A stretch of 64,000 nucleotides of DNA from Bradyrhizobium ontarionense. GTDB lineage: Bacteria > Pseudomonadota > Alphaproteobacteria > Rhizobiales > Xanthobacteraceae. Location of the stretch: NCBI RefSeq assembly GCF_021088345.1, contig NZ_CP088156.1, positions 2,976,001 through 3,040,000 on the forward strand. The letters run 5' to 3'. The translations under genes were made by a program, and so were the position numbers. This document shows positions 19,157 through 27,628 of the stretch, in pieces; position 1 is the stretch's first letter; each line of letters opens with the position of its first letter. Below the pieces are notes generated by a model, which searched no databases, was not told the origin of the DNA, and was given only the letters and a program-made list of their open reading frames with translations.

Positions 19157-20604
19157 GTGCTCTGCCCCGGCCACGGCAGCTGACGGATGTCCTTGCTCGC
19201 ATCCTTGAGCGAACCAAGCGGCTGCACATAGTCCATGTGGCCGCCGAGCGCCGCATAGTCCGACAGCCTCAAAGTGAACTCGATCGGCGCGACGATCGCA
19301 GGCGTCGGCACATAGCCGAAGGCGCCGGCCGGCATCTGCGTCACGTCCACCATGTAGGTGATGCCGCCGCCGGGCCAGACATAGACCGGCGCGCCGCCGC
19401 TCGTAACCCGCGTCAACGCATCCTTCACCGAGCGCGTCAGCCGCACCGGATTGTCGGTGACACCAGCGCGCAGCGAGCCGCCGGCACCGGCCATGAAAAG
19501 CACGGTACACAGCGCCGGCTCGCAATTCTCCTGGATGCGCTCGACCGAGAATTGCAGCTCCGGCGGCATCTCGCGCTGGACCGGCTTCAAGGCCTCATCG
19601 AGCACGTAGTAGCCGGCGTGCTCGCCGGTCGTCGACACCATCAGCAGCGTCGTTCCCGGCTTCGCCGTTTTCGGATCGAACGGCCCAAGGATCGACAGCG
19701 GATCGGAGATATCGGTGCCGCCCCATCCCGTGCCGGGCTGCGCGACCTGGAAGTAGCGGCCCGGAGTCGAGCGCCGCCCCTTCATCTTGATGCCGGTCGC
19801 GGGAATGTCGAGCAGCTTGCCGGCCTGGTGCTCAGAGAGCACGCCGGTGATGTGGTCGTCGACCACGACGACCTCGTCGACCTTGCCCTGCCACTGCTTG
19901 GCGAACATGCCGATCGTGGCCGAGCCGCAGCCGACGCGCATGCGCTCTTCCTTGACGCCGTTGACGATCGGCGGCTGCCCCGCCTGCACGATGACGCTGG
20001 CGCCGCCGTCGACGACGAGCTCGACGGGCTTGCGGTTGCTGAGATCCATCAGCGCGTCGCAGGTGACGCGCCCCTCCTTCTTCGAGCCGCCGGTCAGATG
20101 ATGCACGCCGCCGAGCGACAGCATCTGCGAGCCGTATTCGCTGGTCGTGACGTGGCCGACCGCCTCGCCGTCGACGCGCACCGTCGCCGCTTCCGGCCCG
20201 AGATAGCGATCGGTGTCGATCTTCACCTTGACGCCGCAATAGCTGAAGATGCCCTCGGTCACGACGGTGACCATGTCGACACCCTCGATCTGCGACGACA
20301 CGATGAACGGCGCCGGCTTGTAGTCGGGATAGGTGGTGCCGGCGCCGATCGCGGTGACGAACAGCTCCGGCTGATGCACGATCTTGCCGTCCCAGTCGCC
20401 GCTCGCCTGGAACGGCACCAGCTTGCCGCCATGCGACACCGTGCGCTCCAGGAGAATATGCGGATCGACGCGCACCAGCACGCCGTCCTGATTGGCATAG
20501 CGGTCGCAGGCGCCGGCCGCGCCCGGCTTGATGTAGCACATCACCGGGCAGGCATCGCAGCGGATTTTGTCCCCTGCACCATCGCTCGCCGTCTCAGTCA
20601 CCAT
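19153..20604 (-). CDS. hnr: 6-hydroxynicotinate reductase
   Basis: A 483-residue protein of the 6-hydroxynicotinate reductase family (EC 1.3.7.1). The enzyme reduces 6-hydroxynicotinate to 1,4,5,6-tetrahydro-6-oxonicotinate with low-potential electrons, giving the substrate of enamidase. The N-terminus has a Cys cluster, C16-x2-C19-x3-C23-x9-C33, suited to an Fe-S centre. Further Cys occur at 123, 182 and 226. The block VGCGSATIGMF (Thr 230) is the nearest match I find to a covalent-flavin motif. I placed the start at the ATG at 20604; the frame reaches 20703. It heads the train ending in the MarR gene. The assignment rests on family recognition plus the adjacent enamidase and dehydrogenase. 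Confidence 0.85.
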   Translation of the reverse strand: MVTETASDGAGDKIRCDACPVMCYIKPGAAGACDRYANQDGVLVRVDPHILLERTVSHGGKLVPFQASGDWDGKIVHQPELFVTAIGAGTTYPDYKPAPFIVSSQIEGVDMVTVVTEGIFSYCGVKVKIDTDRYLGPEAATVRVDGEAVGHVTTSEYGSQMLSLGGVHHLTGGSKKEGRVTCDALMDLSNRKPVELVVDGGASVIVQAGQPPIVNGVKEERMRVGCGSATIGMFAKQWQGKVDEVVVVDDHITGVLSEHQAGKLLDIPATGIKMKGRRSTPGRYFQVAQPGTGWGGTDISDPLSILGPFDPKTAKPGTTLLMVSTTGEHAGYYVLDEALKPVQREMPPELQFSVERIQENCEPALCTVLFMAGAGGSLRAGVTDNPVRLTRSVKDALTRVTSGGAPVYVWPGGGITYMVDVTQMPAGAFGYVPTPAIVAPIEFTLRLSDYAALGGHMDYVQPLGSLKDASKDIRQLPWPGQST

Positions 20605-20888
20605 GCAGCAGCTCAATTTGGAATGGAGATCGTCACAGCCGCCAGACGGGCGCGGCAATTCGTTCGTATACGAATGATGATGCCCGGCTCTCCCGGCTGT
20701 CAAGCGCCGCCGCGAATGAAAAGCACGATTGCCGGATAAACGATCAGTTTGCCCTGCACAATGACGAGAAATCGTGCATGCACTGCAGCAAGAAACGTGG
20801 CACTTGCATGTTAGTACACAAACGATACGCTCCGGGCGACCAGCATCTCATCCTCGTTAACGATACCATACCGGACGGCAGAAGGGGC
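20605..20888. promoter_or_regulatory. divergent hnr / nicotinate dehydrogenase promoter region with operator
   Basis: The 284-base spacer between the two divergent gene groups holds the palindrome CGTTCGT-AT-ACGAATG at 20661-20676. Its core TTCGTATACGAA is a perfect 12-bp palindrome and it differs from the enamidase site in one arm base and the centre. It lies 57 bases before hnr, where it could block that promoter. A second perfect palindrome, TCGTTAACGA, is at 20854-20863, 26 bases before the dehydrogenase small subunit. An AAGGGG ribosome site precedes the latter gene. Confidence 0.6.
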
Positions 20889-21371
20889 ATGACGCCAGCA
20901 ACGATTCGGCTGACCGTGAACGGACAGGCGCATGACGTCGCTGCCGCGCCCGACACGCCGCTGCTCCATGTGCTGCGCAACGACCTCTTGCTGAACGGTC
21001 CCAAATACGGCTGCGGCCTCGGCGAATGCGGCGCCTGCACCGTGCTGATCGACGGCCGCGCCGCCCGCTCCTGCGTCATTCCGATCGAGGGCTGCATCGG
21101 CCGCAGCGTCATCACGCTGGAAGGCCTGGGATCCCGCGAGAACCCGGACGCCGTGCAGCAGGCCTTCATCACCGAGCAGGCCGCGCAATGCGGCTACTGC
21201 CTGAACGGCATGATCATGACGACCAAGGCGCTGCTCGCAATCAAGCCCGATCCTTCGCTCGACGAGATCAAGCAGGCGCTGCGCTACAATCTCTGTCGCT
21301 GCGGCGCCCATGTCGAAATCCTCCGCGCCGCCCTGCGCGCGGCCGGCCATACGCTCGAGGCGCTGGACTGA
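20889..21371 (+). CDS. nicA: nicotinate dehydrogenase small (2Fe-2S) subunit
   Basis: A 160-residue xanthine-oxidase-type iron-sulfur subunit with two [2Fe-2S] centres. The plant-type site is CGLGECGACTVL plus a later Cys, and the four-Cys helical site is CGYCLNGM and CRCGAH. Its size fits Pseudomonas putida NicA. It passes electrons from the molybdenum site of the large subunit to its cytochromes during hydroxylation of nicotinate to 6-hydroxynicotinate. The ATG at 20889 directly follows GAAGGGGC. Its TGA overlaps the large-subunit ATG. Identification as a nicotinate enzyme rests on the partner's domain layout and neighbours. Confidence 0.88.
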   Translation: MTPATIRLTVNGQAHDVAAAPDTPLLHVLRNDLLLNGPKYGCGLGECGACTVLIDGRAARSCVIPIEGCIGRSVITLEGLGSRENPDAVQQAFITEQAAQCGYCLNGMIMTTKALLAIKPDPSLDEIKQALRYNLCRCGAHVEILRAALRAAGHTLEALD

Positions 21372-24300
21372 TGACGGACAGCGTTGACAAGGAAGCCAAG
21401 CAACATGTCGGCTGGCTGACCGTCGAGCGCGCCGAGGCCGGCGCTGGCCGCCAGTTCGAAACCTTCATCCGAATCACTGCGTCCGGCGAGGTCTCGGCTT
21501 TCAACGGCCATGTCGATCTCGGCACCGGCATTCGCACCGCACTGGGACAGATCGTCGCAGAAGAGCTCGACGTGTCCTTTGCACGGGTCGTGGTCGTGCT
21601 CGGTGACACCGCCGTCGTGCCGAACCAGGGCGCGACCATTGCGAGCGAAACCATCCAGATCACCGCGGTGCCGCTCCGCAGGGCCGCAGCGCAGGCGCGC
21701 GCCTTTCTGCTGACCCGGGCCGCGGCGCAGCTCGGCGTTTCCGCTTCCGAATTGACGGTCGACGATGGGCTGGTCCGTGGTCCCAACAATCGCGTGCTCA
21801 GCTATGGCGAGTTGATCGGCGGCGACACGATCCGTCTTGAGCTGGCCGACGACGTCGCCGTGAAATCGGTCGACAACTATCAAGTCGTCGGCCGATCGGT
21901 GCCGCGCGTCGACCTGCCGGCGAAAGCGACCGGCGAGCTGACCTATGTGCACGACGTCCGCATCCCCGGCATGCTGCACGGCCGCGTCGTGCGTCCGCCC
22001 TATGCCGGCGTCGATGCCGGGCCCTTCATCGGCACCAGCCTGCTCGGCGTCGACAAGGACTCGGTGCGCGACGTTCCCGGTCTGATCGACGTCGTCGTGA
22101 TCGGCGACTTCATCGGAACCGTCGCCGAGCGTGAGGAGAACGCCATCCTCGCCGCCGAGCGTCTGAAGGTCAGTTGGAAGCCGGTGCCGACCTTGCGCGA
22201 TCTCGACGATGTCGAGAACGCGCTGCGCGCCAATCCGTCGAGCCCGCGGCGGCTGCTCGACAAAGGCGACGTCGATGCTGCCATCGCAGGCGCGGCCAAG
22301 CCGATGCGGCGGACCTATCTCTGGCCCTATCAGATGCATGGCTCGATCGGGCCATCCTGCGCAGTCGCCGATTGTCGCGACGGGCAGATCCGCATTTATT
22401 CCGGCACGCAGAATCCGCACATCCTCCGCGGTGATCTCGCCAAGCTGATTGATTGTCCCGAGGATCAGATCGAGCTGATCCGGCTGGAGGCCGCCGGCTG
22501 CTACGGCCGCAACTGCGCCGACGATGTCACGGCCGATGCGCTGCTGCTGTCGCGTGCGGTCGGCCGCCCGGTGCGCGTGCAGCTGTCGCGCGAGCAGGAG
22601 CATCTGTGGGAGCCGAAGGGCACCGCGCAGTTGATGGACGTCAATGGCGGCCTCAATGCCGACGGATCGGTTGCCGCCTATGAGTTCGCCACGCGCTATC
22701 CGTCCAACGGCGCGCCGACCCTGGCCTTGCTGCTCACCGGCCGCATCTCGCCCGAGCCGGCCGTATTGGAGATGGGCGACCGCACCGCGATCCCACCCTA
22801 CGACTACGACCACATGCGCATCACAGCGCATGACATGCCGCCGATCGTGCGCGCCTCCTGGTTTCGCGGCGTCTCGGCGCTGCCCAACAGCTTCGCGCAC
22901 GAGTCCTATATCGATGAGCTTGCCACTGAGGCCGGTGTCGATCCGATCGAATACCGGCTGCGCTATTTGAAGGACGAGCGCGCCCGCGACCTCGTCAACG
23001 CGGTGGCCGAGCGCGCCGGCTGGACGCCGCGCCCAGTGCGGGAAGACAAGACACCCGACAAAGGCGTCGTGCATGGCCGCGGCTTCGCCTATGCGCTCTA
23101 CGTCCACAGCAAGTTTCCCGGCTATGGCGCGGCGTGGTCGGCCTGGATCGCCGATGTCGCCGTGAATACGACGACCGGCGACGTCAGCGTCACCCGGGTC
23201 GTGGCGGGCCAGGATTCCGGCCTGATGATCAATCCGGACGGCGTGCGCCATCAGATCGAAGGCAACGTCATCCAGTCCACCAGTCGCGCGCTCATGGAGG
23301 AGATTCCGTTCGCGCGCGGCAAGGTCGCCGCGCGGGAATGGGGCGCCTACCCGATCATCACCTTCCCCGACGTCCCGAAGATCGACGTGCTGATGCTGCC
23401 GCGGCCGGATCAGCCGCCGCTCGGTGTCGGCGAATCCGCCTCCGTTCCCAGCGCCGCCGCGATCGCCAATGCCATCTATGACGCCACCGGCGTGCGCTTC
23501 CGCGAACCACCTTTCACGCCGGAGCGCATCCTCAAGGGCCTGCGCGGCGAACAGGTGGAGACGCCGGCGCCGCAGTCGCTGCCGGCGCCTGACAAGCCGG
23601 CGACGACATGGCTCAACCCCTTCGCCAAGCGCGGCGGCCTCATCGCCAGCGCCGTTGCGGCCTGTGCCGCGGCCATCGGCGTGGCGAGCGCCGTGCTGCC
23701 CTGGCGTGCGATCGCGCCGATCACGCGGCCCGATCCTTCCGTCTATTCCGCGGCGACGATCGCGCGCGGCGAAGCGCTCGCGGCGCTCGGCAATTGCGCG
23801 GTCTGCCACACCGCCGACGGCGGCGTGGTCAACGCCGGCGGGCGCGCGCTGGAGACGCCGTTCGGCACGCTCTTCAGCACCAACATCACGCCCGATGTCG
23901 AGACCGGCATTGGCGCCTGGTCCTATCCCGCGTTCGAGCGCGCGATGCGCGAGGGCGTGCACCGCGACGGGCGGCAGCTCTATCCGGCCTTCCCCTACAC
24001 GCATTTCGCACGCACCGGCGATGCCGACCTGCAGGCGCTCTACGCCTACCTGATGGCGCAGCCGTCGGTCCGCCAACGGGCGCCCGACAATGCGCTGCGC
24101 TTTCCGTTCAATCTGCGGCCGCTGGTCGCCGGATGGAATGCGCTGTTTCACGACAGCCAGCCGTTCAAGCCCGATCCGGCCAAATCAGAGCAGTGGAATC
24201 GCGGCTTCTATCTGGTCGAAAGCCTCGGCCATTGCAGCGCCTGCCATTCGCCGCGCAATGCGCTCGGCGCCGAGCCGCGCAATGCCTATCTCGCCGGCGG

Positions 24301-24916
24301 CTTTGCCGACGGCTGGGAAGCGCCCGCACTCACGTCACTCTCGACCGCCCCGATTCCGTGGACGGAGGACGAGCTCGCCACCTATCTGCGCTCCGGCCAG
24401 TCGCGCTTCCACGGCGTTGCTGCCGGCCCGATGGCGCCGATCGTCAAGGATCTCGCGACGCTGCCGGACACTGATATCCGCGCCATGGCGACCTATCTCG
24501 TCTCCTTCCAGGAGCCCTCAGCCGACACGGCCAAACTGGACGCGATGGCCTTCGAGCTGGAAGCGCGAACCAAGGTGACCTCGGCCTCCTCGCCGGCAGC
24601 CCGACTCTATCTCGGTGCCTGCGCCGCCTGTCACGAGGTCGGCGGCCTGCCGCTGTTCGGCAGCCGGCCCTCGCTCGCCCTCAACAGCAATTTGCACAGC
24701 GCGACGCCCGACAACCTGATCCAGGTGATCCTGCACGGCATCATGAAGCCGGCCTCGTCCGACCTCGGCTACATGCCCGCGTTCAAGGACCATCTGAGCG
24801 ACGCGCAACTCTCCGAGCTCGTCTCCTATCTCCGCGGGCAGTTTGCCCCGGACAAGCCGGCCTGGACGGACGTGGACGCCGCAGTCGGCCGCATCCGGTC
24901 GGCCCTGGCGCATTGA
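21371..24916 (+). CDS. nicB: nicotinate dehydrogenase large subunit (molybdopterin plus three cytochrome c domains)
   Basis: A 1181-residue protein. A molybdopterin-binding xanthine-oxidase-type region fills about residues 1-740, including the GVGESASVPSAAAIANAI C-terminal signature. A hydrophobic segment near 760-785 is followed by three haem c sites: CAVCH at 809, CSACH at 955 and CAACH at 1084. Length and layout match P. putida NicB (cytochrome-linked nicotinate dehydrogenase, EC 1.17.2.1), which anchors the enzyme to the membrane and feeds electrons to the respiratory chain. It starts in the TGATG junction with nicA. Other aldehyde- or isoquinoline-type dehydrogenases share this layout, but the neighbours favour nicotinate. 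Confidence 0.88.
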   Translation: MTDSVDKEAKQHVGWLTVERAEAGAGRQFETFIRITASGEVSAFNGHVDLGTGIRTALGQIVAEELDVSFARVVVVLGDTAVVPNQGATIASETIQITAVPLRRAAAQARAFLLTRAAAQLGVSASELTVDDGLVRGPNNRVLSYGELIGGDTIRLELADDVAVKSVDNYQVVGRSVPRVDLPAKATGELTYVHDVRIPGMLHGRVVRPPYAGVDAGPFIGTSLLGVDKDSVRDVPGLIDVVVIGDFIGTVAEREENAILAAERLKVSWKPVPTLRDLDDVENALRANPSSPRRLLDKGDVDAAIAGAAKPMRRTYLWPYQMHGSIGPSCAVADCRDGQIRIYSGTQNPHILRGDLAKLIDCPEDQIELIRLEAAGCYGRNCADDVTADALLLSRAVGRPVRVQLSREQEHLWEPKGTAQLMDVNGGLNADGSVAAYEFATRYPSNGAPTLALLLTGRISPEPAVLEMGDRTAIPPYDYDHMRITAHDMPPIVRASWFRGVSALPNSFAHESYIDELATEAGVDPIEYRLRYLKDERARDLVNAVAERAGWTPRPVREDKTPDKGVVHGRGFAYALYVHSKFPGYGAAWSAWIADVAVNTTTGDVSVTRVVAGQDSGLMINPDGVRHQIEGNVIQSTSRALMEEIPFARGKVAAREWGAYPIITFPDVPKIDVLMLPRPDQPPLGVGESASVPSAAAIANAIYDATGVRFREPPFTPERILKGLRGEQVETPAPQSLPAPDKPATTWLNPFAKRGGLIASAVAACAAAIGVASAVLPWRAIAPITRPDPSVYSAATIARGEALAALGNCAVCHTADGGVVNAGGRALETPFGTLFSTNITPDVETGIGAWSYPAFERAMREGVHRDGRQLYPAFPYTHFARTGDADLQALYAYLMAQPSVRQRAPDNALRFPFNLRPLVAGWNALFHDSQPFKPDPAKSEQWNRGFYLVESLGHCSACHSPRNALGAEPRNAYLAGGFADGWEAPALTSLSTAPIPWTEDELATYLRSGQSRFHGVAAGPMAPIVKDLATLPDTDIRAMATYLVSFQEPSADTAKLDAMAFELEARTKVTSASSPAARLYLGACAACHEVGGLPLFGSRPSLALNSNLHSATPDNLIQVILHGIMKPASSDLGYMPAFKDHLSDAQLSELVSYLRGQFAPDKPAWTDVDAAVGRIRSALAH

Positions 24917-25040
24917 GGTCGACGATGCTCCCCATTCGCCCGGCGCCGCGACCACCACCCTGACGCGCATTCGGGCAGCGCCTTGCCAGTATTTTCGCCT
25001 TGCGGCAGACGGCCTGCCGCTTCTAGAATTCGGGACTATG

Positions 25041-25055
25041 TTCCGCATATTGGAA
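25041..25055. promoter_or_regulatory. candidate IclR operator
   Basis: The inverted repeat TTCC-N7-GGAA (TTCCGCATATTGGAA) lies 15 bases before the IclR start, in a spacer of 153 bases after nicB. Its position suits autoregulation of the whole downstream operon. IclR proteins often bind short palindromes with GGAA/TTCC arms; binding here is inference. Confidence 0.4.
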
Positions 25056-25069
25056 CCAACGGTATCATC

Positions 25070-25852
25070 ATGAGCGCCCTGACCAACGCCATCGACATCC
25101 TGCGCTGCTTTTCGACCTCGCGGCCGAACCTCTCGTTTGCCGACGTGCAAGTCCTGACCGGCAAACCGAAGAGCTCGACCTCGCGCCTGCTCCGCTCGCT
25201 GCGGGACTGCGGCCTGCTCGAGCAGGACCCGCACAGCCGCCGCTACCGTCCCGGCCTGCTCACCTTCGAGCTCGGGCGGCTGCATCGCGCCCATGACGAC
25301 CTGATCGCAACCGCCGAGCGCGAGCTGCGCGACGTCTGCGCGCGCACCGGCCACACCGGCTACATCGCCGTGCTCGACGGCTATCAGCAGGTCGTGCTGC
25401 GCATCGTGCCGGGCTCCAATCCGCTGCGCGTCGTCAACCCGCCGGGCCAACGCACGCCGGCGATCATCACGTCGAACGGCCGCGCCATGCTGGCGCGCCT
25501 GTCCGACCAGGAGATCCGCGCGCGCGTGCCGCTGGACTATCCCAAGGTCCCCGCCAACTCCCCGCAGAATTTCACCGAGCTGATGGCCCGGCTGAACGAG
25601 ATCCGCCGCACCGGCATCTCCGACGCTGCTGATGAAGCCATCGAAGGCGTCGGCTCGCAGGGCTTTGCGCTGGCCAGCGGCGAGAGCGGCGAGCTCATCG
25701 GCATCGCCGTCTCCTATTCGGTCCAGGCCACCACCGAGCTCGAGCGCGCCAACGTCCGCCGCGAGCTTGGCGCGATGGCCGCGAAGCTGCGGCGCATGAC
25801 CGGTGATCCGCAGGGCCAGACCATCGAGCAGCTGACCGGACTGGCCTCCTGA
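25070..25852 (+). CDS. IclR-family transcriptional regulator
   Basis: A 260-residue IclR-type regulator. A winged helix covers residues 1-65 (ALTNAIDILRCFSTSRPNLSFADV, KSSTSRLLRSLRDCGLLEQ) and the effector domain follows, with ITSNGRAMLARL and QGFALASGE. The ATG at 25070 starts at the conserved MSALTNAID. Its TGA overlaps the ATG of the first permease gene, so the regulator is translated as part of the transport and catabolic operon that runs to 33160. The ligand is unknown. Confidence 0.93.
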   Translation: MSALTNAIDILRCFSTSRPNLSFADVQVLTGKPKSSTSRLLRSLRDCGLLEQDPHSRRYRPGLLTFELGRLHRAHDDLIATAERELRDVCARTGHTGYIAVLDGYQQVVLRIVPGSNPLRVVNPPGQRTPAIITSNGRAMLARLSDQEIRARVPLDYPKVPANSPQNFTELMARLNEIRRTGISDAADEAIEGVGSQGFALASGESGELIGIAVSYSVQATTELERANVRRELGAMAAKLRRMTGDPQGQTIEQLTGLAS

Positions 25853-26727
25853 TGCCCGCTACCGGTGCGCCGCGCGTCAACAGCCTCGCGCTGTTGATCC
25901 TGCCGAGCGCGCTGCTGTTCGCGTTGTTCTTCTTCCTGCCGATTGGGCTGATGGCGGTCATGAGCGTCCTGACCGGCAATCCCGTCGTTATGCCGAATGT
26001 CGGCTTCACCACCAAGCACTACGCCCGGATGGGCAACGACAGCTATTATCTCGAGGTGATCTGGACCACGATCCGGATCGGCCTCTGGACCACCCTGGCG
26101 GCGCTCGTGATCGGCTACCCGCTGGCGCATTGGATGGCGCGGATCAAGAGCCGCACCGGCCATGCGCTGCTGCTGATGGCGGTGCTCGCGCCGATGCTGA
26201 CCGGCATCGTCGTGCGCACCTTTGCCTGGATGACGCTGCTGTCCGACAAGGGCGTCATCAACCAGATCCTGACCTCGCTCGGCCTCATCACCAAGCCGCT
26301 GCAGCTGATGTACAACGAGACCGGAATCATCATCGGCCTCGTCCACATCTACGTGCCGTTCATGGTGCTGACCCTGACCGGCGTGATCGGCCGCATCGAC
26401 GAGCGGCTGGAGCAGGCGGCGGAAAATCTCGGCGCCAGCCCATGGCGGGCGTTCCTCGAAGTCACCCTGCCGCTCAGCCTGCCCGGCATCCTCGCCGGTT
26501 CGCTGCTGGTGTTCGCGCTCGCGATCAGCGCCTATGTCACGCCGATCCTGCTCGGCGGCTTCCAGATCATGACCCTGCCGATCCTGATCTATCAGCAGAT
26601 CTCCGCGAACTTCAACGTCGGCTTCGCCGCCGCGCTCGGCATGGTGCTGCTCATCATTTCGCTCTCGCTCGTCGTCGCGTATAATCACGTGCTCGGCCTC
26701 GTCTCGGGCCAGCGCGAGCTGCAATGA
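25852..26727 (+). CDS. polyamine-type ABC transporter permease (PotB-like)
   Basis: A 291-residue BPD_transp_1 permease with six predicted membrane segments. The cytoplasmic EAA loop that contacts the ATPase is clear (EQAAENLGASPWRAFLEVTLPLSLPGI). It resembles PotB/spermidine-putrescine and opine-type importers. It overlaps its partner permease by 4 bases. The substrate is probably linked to the AroM/DUF917/HyuA enzymes downstream, not a polyamine; that is inference from operon context. Confidence 0.92.
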   Translation: MPATGAPRVNSLALLILPSALLFALFFFLPIGLMAVMSVLTGNPVVMPNVGFTTKHYARMGNDSYYLEVIWTTIRIGLWTTLAALVIGYPLAHWMARIKSRTGHALLLMAVLAPMLTGIVVRTFAWMTLLSDKGVINQILTSLGLITKPLQLMYNETGIIIGLVHIYVPFMVLTLTGVIGRIDERLEQAAENLGASPWRAFLEVTLPLSLPGILAGSLLVFALAISAYVTPILLGGFQIMTLPILIYQQISANFNVGFAAALGMVLLIISLSLVVAYNHVLGLVSGQRELQ

Positions 26728-27614
26728 AGGCGCAGATGACGAGCCTCGCTCCAGGATCGCAGCCACCGCGTGCTGCGCCGATTGATCTGGCGACCGCACC
26801 GGCCGTTCGCAGCAAGCCGTCGCCGCTCCGGTGGGGCCGCAGGCTCTATCTCGCCGCCAACAGCGTCATCCTCGTCTTCCTCCTGGCGCCGATCGCGATC
26901 GTGATCGTGTTCGCGCTGAACCCGACGCCTTTCATCCAGTTCCCGCCGGTCGGCGTCTCCTTGCGCTGGTTCGAGAAGTTCTTCGCCTCGCGCGACTTCA
27001 TGCATGCGCTGCTCTTCAGCCTGGAAGTCGCGGCGATGACGACGGTCGCCGCCACCGTGCTCGGCGCGTCTGCAGCGCTTGCGATCGCCCGCGGCAACCT
27101 GCCAGGCTCCCGGCTGATCGTGGCCACCATGCTGTCGCCGCTGATGCTGCCCGCGATCCTGACCGGCCTCGCCCTGTTCCAGTCCTACGTGCTGCTCGAC
27201 GTCGGCCGCCCGCTCTGGGGATTGGTCGCGGGCCACACGCTGGTGACGATCCCTTACGTCGTCAGGACGACGCTCGCCGTGTTGCATAATTTTGACGTGC
27301 GACTGGAGGAAGCCGCGCAGAATCTCGGCGCCAGCCCGGCCCGGACCTTCTTCGAGGTCACCTTGCCGCTGGTCAAGCCCGGCGTTCTGGCAGGCGCGAT
27401 CTTCGCCTTCATCGTCTCGTTCGATCAGTTCCCGGTGTCGCTGTTCCTGGTCTCACCGGGCAGCGAGACGCTGCCGATCACCCTGTTCAACTATCTCAAA
27501 TTCGATCTCGACGGCACCATCGGTGCCGCCTCGGTCGTCTCGATCCTGCTCGCCTTCATCGTCGTCATCGCGCTCGACCGCACCGTCGGCCTGCGCTCCT
27601 ACGTCAAACTCTAA
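26724..27614 (+). CDS. polyamine-type ABC transporter permease (PotC-like)
   Basis: A 296-residue BPD_transp_1 permease, second channel subunit. About 45 mostly Pro/Ala-rich residues precede the first membrane segment. The EAA loop is present (LEEAAQNLGASPARTFFEVTLPLVKPGV) and FDQFPVSLFL matches PotC-like proteins. Stop and start codons overlap the preceding permease by 4 bases; the binding-protein gene follows after 14 bases. Confidence 0.92.
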   Translation: MKAQMTSLAPGSQPPRAAPIDLATAPAVRSKPSPLRWGRRLYLAANSVILVFLLAPIAIVIVFALNPTPFIQFPPVGVSLRWFEKFFASRDFMHALLFSLEVAAMTTVAATVLGASAALAIARGNLPGSRLIVATMLSPLMLPAILTGLALFQSYVLLDVGRPLWGLVAGHTLVTIPYVVRTTLAVLHNFDVRLEEAAQNLGASPARTFFEVTLPLVKPGVLAGAIFAFIVSFDQFPVSLFLVSPGSETLPITLFNYLKFDLDGTIGAASVVSILLAFIVVIALDRTVGLRSYVKL

Positions 27615-27628
27615 CGGAGATCTTTGAC

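Noticed and set aside
21284..24151. Open frame of 955 codons on the minus strand
   Set aside because: It is antisense to nicB, which has molybdopterin and three haem motifs. The antisense product is Arg/Asp/Ala-rich low-complexity sequence, a common artefact of GC-rich codon use.
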